From: Plakobranchus ocellatus
Taxonomy: Eukaryota > Mollusca > Gastropoda > Plakobranchidae
Direction: 5' to 3'
Assembly: GCA_019648995.1 (NCBI GenBank)
Contig: BLXT01004960.1
Location: 117,395 to 140,792, forward strand
Length of the DNA: 23,398 nucleotides
Below, one piece after another: positions 21,901-23,398 of the stretch. The notes under the pieces were generated by a model. The model had not been told where the DNA came from. It did not search any database and was given only the letters and a program-made list of their open reading frames with translations. Position numbers and translations under genes: made by a program. How positions within the stretch are numbered: position 1 is the stretch's first letter; the number at the start of each line of letters is the position of its first letter.

Positions 21901-22810
21901 TTCCAAGAAAAACATGAAAATCAATTACTAGTTTTACCTCTGTTTTCATGCAACTTTTGTTTTTTGTGGGTCGCAGTATGAACAAATGAGGACAAAAAAA
22001 ATAATGGTTCTCAGAATTGTCAGAAATGGACAATCATTATACGAGTGTTTTGTCTTGGTCTGAACACAAAAATACCTGATGCCGAAGTGTATGTTGCTGA
22101 AATCTGAACATACATATGAGCTGGCAGACCAGCAAACCTCTGGAAAATGGCAACAAACGTTTCTGAGGGTGTGTTGGGATCTGGTGACAAAAAAAGAAAG
22201 GAAGAGAAAAATACTTCAAGTGATAATAACAAGCTCTGAGATCTTGGCAGTAAATTCTGTTGCACTACCACTGGATATAGGATCTTAATGAAAAACAGTC
22301 TTTGCCTAGGGGCTTAGAAAGCTATGTGGGCAAAGCTTCCGATAACAAAATAATCGCTCCGAGGTTCAAAGCCTAAAAGGTTTGAAAGATTTGTTTGTGC
22401 AATTGGCAAAATGTAATATATAAACTAAATAAATTAGTTTTTTTTAAAACCTTCTTCTGTAGAGTCTGGAGAAAAAAAAAAAAAAAACAGTATGCAGTGA
22501 AAATTAAGATTTTTTGCAGCAGGGACAAATTTAGTAAATATTAGATTTTGTTGTCCTAATTCTCAATTTTTTTTATATGCATCAAATTTTCTCAAACCAT
22601 GGATGAGTCTGTCGTTGTGTAATATCATTTGGTATTGATGTTTTAAAAGCCAAGCATCTTCTTTTATGATGTCTTATTTAAAATTGCAGAAACAAACCCT
22701 CTCTTACCAAGTGACGAAATAACAAATTCTGATTGGTTGCTGGCAAGCGGCCAGGGACAATTGATTTCCAGCCTGACATCTTCTAACACCAGTCTGGATT
22801 TCATTTGAAT
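13818..22810 (-). CDS. BBS9: BBS9 (PTHB1), BBSome subunit, C-terminal two thirds, ten exons
   Basis: Ten minus-strand exons (22708-22810, 22076-22180, 21420-21560, 20579-20677, 19995-20170, 18802-18954, 16957-17139, 16090-16279, 15008-15220, 13818-14236) join to 1782 bases: 593 residues and a stop. All introns are GT-AG and phases agree at every joint. Recognition rests on segments strongly conserved in BBS9, such as LPLQEYFELVDTHFE, LLTRFKDKTPAPLQNLDTLL and TIDTNRPPASL. BBS9 is part of the BBSome, the coat complex that moves membrane proteins in and out of cilia. The N-terminal beta-propeller is missing because the gene continues past the right edge. The fragment covers the GAE (ear) domain, platform, helical part and a long tail. 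Conserved regions show no internal stop or frameshift, so the gene appears intact. Confidence 0.95.
14237..15007 (-). other. Last BBS9 intron
   Basis: This 771-base intron lies between the linker and acidic-tail exons, in phase 1, and is largely occupied by the 44-bp minisatellite. If it is retained, translation adds GDISISN and stops at 14985. Confidence 0.8.
14440..14945. repeat. 44-bp minisatellite in the last BBS9 intron
   Basis: The motif CACCTTCACACACTTTTAGA starts at 14687, 14731 and 14775, and its variants at 14819 and 14863, exactly 44 bases apart; a degenerate copy lies near 14902. The first copies are nearly identical, while later ones diverge. From about 14440 to 14680 there are weaker, more decayed units (CTTTTAGAAAGACCAACTAC, CTTTAGGCAGACCAGCTGC), as if older copies lie at one edge. 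The array is intronic. Confidence 0.88.
15008..15220 (-). CDS. BBS9: BBS9 exon, basic low-complexity linker
   Basis: This exon encodes about 71 residues (384-454), rich in lysine, glycine and acidic residues, with a basic cluster (RHRKAAAGGKGRKGRK). It lies after the last conserved block and has no counterpart that I recognise in vertebrate BBS9, so it is probably a disordered lineage-specific insertion. It is phase 1 on both sides, so it can be included or skipped without a frameshift. Confidence 0.8.
15221..16089 (-). other. BBS9 intron with GA microsatellite
   Basis: This 869-base phase-1 intron holds A runs (about 15450 and 15568) and a long (GA)n tract. I saw no hidden exon. The (GA)n, read on the transcript strand as (TC)n, lies within about 180 bases downstream of the donor side. 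Confidence 0.75.
15923..15979. repeat. (AG)n microsatellite, about 28 units
   Basis: An uninterrupted AG dinucleotide run inside a BBS9 intron. On the transcript strand it is a (CT)n tract. Confidence 0.97.
16090..16279 (-). CDS. BBS9: BBS9 exon, C-terminal helices
   Basis: This exon encodes GWEESVDAAITHLLRTVMAR and on through KVKKHIALFCDRVGKGARL (residues 321-383). GWEE-x-VDAA-x-x-HLL and the PPDTS-K-(V/L)KKHI-x-L-x-CDR pattern match the last conserved block of BBS9. It enters in phase 0 and leaves in phase 1 at a consensus donor GTAAGT. Confidence 0.95.
16280..16956 (-). other. BBS9 intron
   Basis: A 677-base phase-0 intron, AT-rich with A runs near 16330, 16443 and 16490. No repeat family or extra exon was recognised. 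Confidence 0.75.
16957..17139 (-). CDS. BBS9: BBS9 exon, helical region
   Basis: Exactly 61 codons, phase 0 on both sides, encoding ILALADAVDENSVAEMVSAN and on through LSPVVNASEEQ (residues 260-320). The ALADAV(D/E)EN motif and the leucine-rich helix (YLLNLLLKLW) match BBS9. The donor CAG/GTGCGC is weaker than the others in the gene. Confidence 0.95.
17801..17896. repeat. Diverged direct repeat, copy A
   Basis: This segment aligns with 18171-18266 along its length, sharing ACAAT, AATTCAG-TTGTCACA, GCAAAG and TTAAAC at matching positions. By eye, identity is around 65-75 percent. It could be a local duplication or two old insertions of one unknown element. Confidence 0.6.
18171..18266. repeat. 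Diverged direct repeat, copy B
   Basis: Partner of 17801-17896, 370 bases away in the same orientation. Upstream, both are preceded by similar AT-rich sequence, so homology may extend some 30 bases further left. Confidence 0.6.
18802..18954 (-). CDS. BBS9: BBS9 exon, helical region
   Basis: Exactly 51 codons, phase 0 on both sides, encoding FRTGSDKCRELLGQRASQFR through LDTLLEGTYRQ (residues 209-259). RLLTRFKDKTPAPLQ-x-LDTLL is nearly invariant in animal BBS9. The predicted structure is the alpha-helical part after the platform. Confidence 0.95.
18955..19994 (-). other. BBS9 intron
   Basis: A 1040-base phase-0 intron. The part at 19035-19100 is less AT-rich and might be an old interspersed repeat, but I could not assign it. 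No extra exon was recognised. Confidence 0.7.
19995..20170 (-). CDS. BBS9: BBS9 exon, platform domain
   Basis: This exon encodes QRYRLQCDRLEAIWLPMREL and on through FDGALPLQEYFELVDTHFE, residues about 150-208. The PLQEYFEL(I/V)D.HFE segment is among the most diagnostic in BBS9. It enters in phase 1 and leaves in phase 0 at donor GTGAGA. It is GC-richer than the flanking introns. Confidence 0.95.
20171..20578 (-). other. BBS9 intron
   Basis: A 408-base phase-1 intron, AT-rich, with nothing recognised inside. Confidence 0.75.
20579..20677 (-). CDS. BBS9: BBS9 exon, platform domain
   Basis: This exon encodes DLLGENAGGQGAALGFQYFG and GGPIVTVLASKTS, residues about 117-149. The (G)F-x-F-x-GG-x-x-x-T-V-L-A-S-K-T-S pattern is conserved in BBS9. 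It is phase 1 on both sides, with acceptor TCAACAG and donor GTATGT. Confidence 0.9.
20678..21419 (-). other. BBS9 intron
   Basis: A 742-base phase-1 intron. A short GC-richer piece around 20845-20930 contains CCCGCCC and GTCGGGAGGG and could be an old repeat. A runs lie near 21149 and 21200. Confidence 0.7.
21420..21560 (-). CDS. BBS9: BBS9 exon, GAE domain to platform
   Basis: This exon encodes GGRRVTTTRASLPSKLVIKP and on through HKLTIDTNRPPASLNDLFP, residues about 70-116. The LPLKL...K...HK(I/L)TIDTN segment is a clear BBS9 signature. It is phase 1 on both sides. The donor GTCAGCC is weak; reading past it reaches a stop within three codons, which supports a real splice there. Confidence 0.9.
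21561..22075 (-). other. BBS9 intron
   Basis: A 515-base phase-1 intron, AT-rich, without recognised features. Confidence 0.75.
22076..22180 (-). CDS. BBS9: BBS9 exon, GAE domain
   Basis: This exon encodes DPNTPSETFVAIFQRFAGLP and on through ISATYTSAS, about residues 35-69 of the fragment. It is phase 1 on both sides. The acceptor is preceded by a good pyrimidine tract; the donor CAG/GTATTT is ordinary. The content continues the beta-sandwich of the ear-like domain. Confidence 0.85.
22181..22707 (-). other. BBS9 intron
   Basis: A 527-base phase-1 intron. The part at 22300-22385 has a GGTTCAAAGCC B-box-like motif and may be a decayed tRNA-derived SINE. An A17 run lies near 22470. Confidence 0.7.
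22708..22810 (-). CDS. BBS9: BBS9 exon (first in window), GAE-domain start
   Basis: Acceptor TTTCCCAG precedes ATTCAAATG and donor GTAAGAG follows. The exon enters in phase 0 and leaves in phase 1. It encodes IQMKSRLVLEDVRLEINCPW and on through FVISSL, residues 1-34 of the visible fragment. The alternating hydrophobic pattern fits the first beta strands of the ear-like (GAE) domain that follows the propeller in BBS9. The previous exon is outside the window. Confidence 0.85.
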
Positions 22811-23398
22811 CTGGGAAATGGAAGTGAAAAAAAATGATGATGGATTTAACGGTATGTGGCAAAATAAAATACAAGGAATGGTGGATGTAGGGAGAAGTGA
22901 AAGAAAGTAAGAGGGACAGAGAGAGGGCAAGGAAAGGGAGACAGAGAGAGAGGGAGAAGAAAAAAAGAGAGGCGGAGAGAGAGAGAGAGAAAGATACAGA
23001 GATGGAAAGGAAAAGAGAAATTTTAAAGATCCTTTAGCGTAATATGTTTTATCTTTTTTTCATTTTCCCTTAATAAAAACAACACCCCCTATTCCTCTCC
23101 AGTGACATTTTAGATTAAAAAAAAATTGCCACAGCAATGAGATACTCAATGAATATGCAGAAGTTCTACAAAGCCTAAGTTGAAACAAAACAAATATGCT
23201 AGTCCAGCTCACAATTACTCTTCTATACCATGAAAAAAAAAACCTCCCTCCTCTAAAAATATAGATTGCTGTGACATAAAACAAATAGACTTTGTATGAC
23301 AAATTTTGCAGTACTTGCATTCACTCTCCATACTTCAACATGGATATAAGGGAATTTTGTGCAGCCTGGGAAATGGGAAATATCTTCTCCTCTCCTTC
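22811..23398 (-). other. BBS9 intron continuing past the right edge, with polypurine tract
   Basis: No further BBS9 exon was recognised to the right edge, so this is intron upstream of the first visible exon. About 22875-23022 is almost purely purine on the plus strand, with GAGAGA cores. Confidence 0.65.
22875..23022. repeat. Polypurine / GA-rich tract
   Basis: About 150 bases are nearly all A and G, including several GAGAGAGA cores and mixed GGAAAGG and GAAGAAAAA blocks. On the transcript strand it is a long pyrimidine tract located 65-210 bases before a BBS9 acceptor. Confidence 0.85.

Noticed and set aside
22300-22385. Third tRNA-like SINE
   Set aside because: Only a GGTTCAAAGCC B-box-like motif is convincing; the A box and body are not clear, so it is not listed as its own feature.
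23310-23398. Acceptor-like CCCATTTCCCAG on the minus strand near the right edge, followed by an open frame
   Set aside because: The translation does not resemble the BBS9 segment expected before the GAE domain, and no matching donor is apparent.

Overview
The window looks like nuclear DNA from an animal. It is AT-rich, with GC-richer exons, GT-AG introns, microsatellites, tRNA-derived SINEs and no operon structure. The only gene with several recognisable exons encodes BBS9, a subunit of the ciliary BBSome. A second gene contributes one exon that looks like the end of a nicotinic acetylcholine receptor subunit. Together with short introns and SINE-like repeats, this suggests a marine invertebrate, perhaps a lophotrochozoan. 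I cannot fix the phylum from the sequence alone.

Layout, left to right. Positions 1-1518 are non-coding: a TC/TATC microsatellite, a tRNA-like SINE fragment, and a complete SINE with target-site duplications. Positions 1519-2070 are a 90-bp tandem array that ends in a plus-strand terminal exon (about 2045-2269) encoding the fourth membrane helix and C-terminus of a nicotinic receptor-like subunit. The repeat unit spans the predicted intron/exon boundary, so the array holds six copies of the splice acceptor. Positions 2270-13817 are a long stretch without a convincing gene. It holds a truncated and a fuller copy of the same SINE, a second type of tRNA-SINE, two strong hairpins (8311-8458 and 9281-9357), low-complexity tracts and a possible zinc-finger relic.

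Positions 13818-22810 carry the last ten coding exons of BBS9 on the minus strand. They join without a frameshift into 593 codons plus a stop. They cover the ear-like (GAE) domain, the platform region and the helical C-terminal part, then a long basic and acidic tail. The N-terminal beta-propeller exons lie beyond the right edge. The introns contain a 44-bp minisatellite, a (GA)n tract, a diverged direct repeat and a long polypurine tract.

The receptor gene and BBS9 point tail to tail and have no evident functional link. The most unusual structure is the tandemly repeated splice acceptor in front of the receptor exon. The two hairpins and the BBS9 tail come next. Exon boundaries and family names come from reading the sequence and from knowledge of the families; no search was run.
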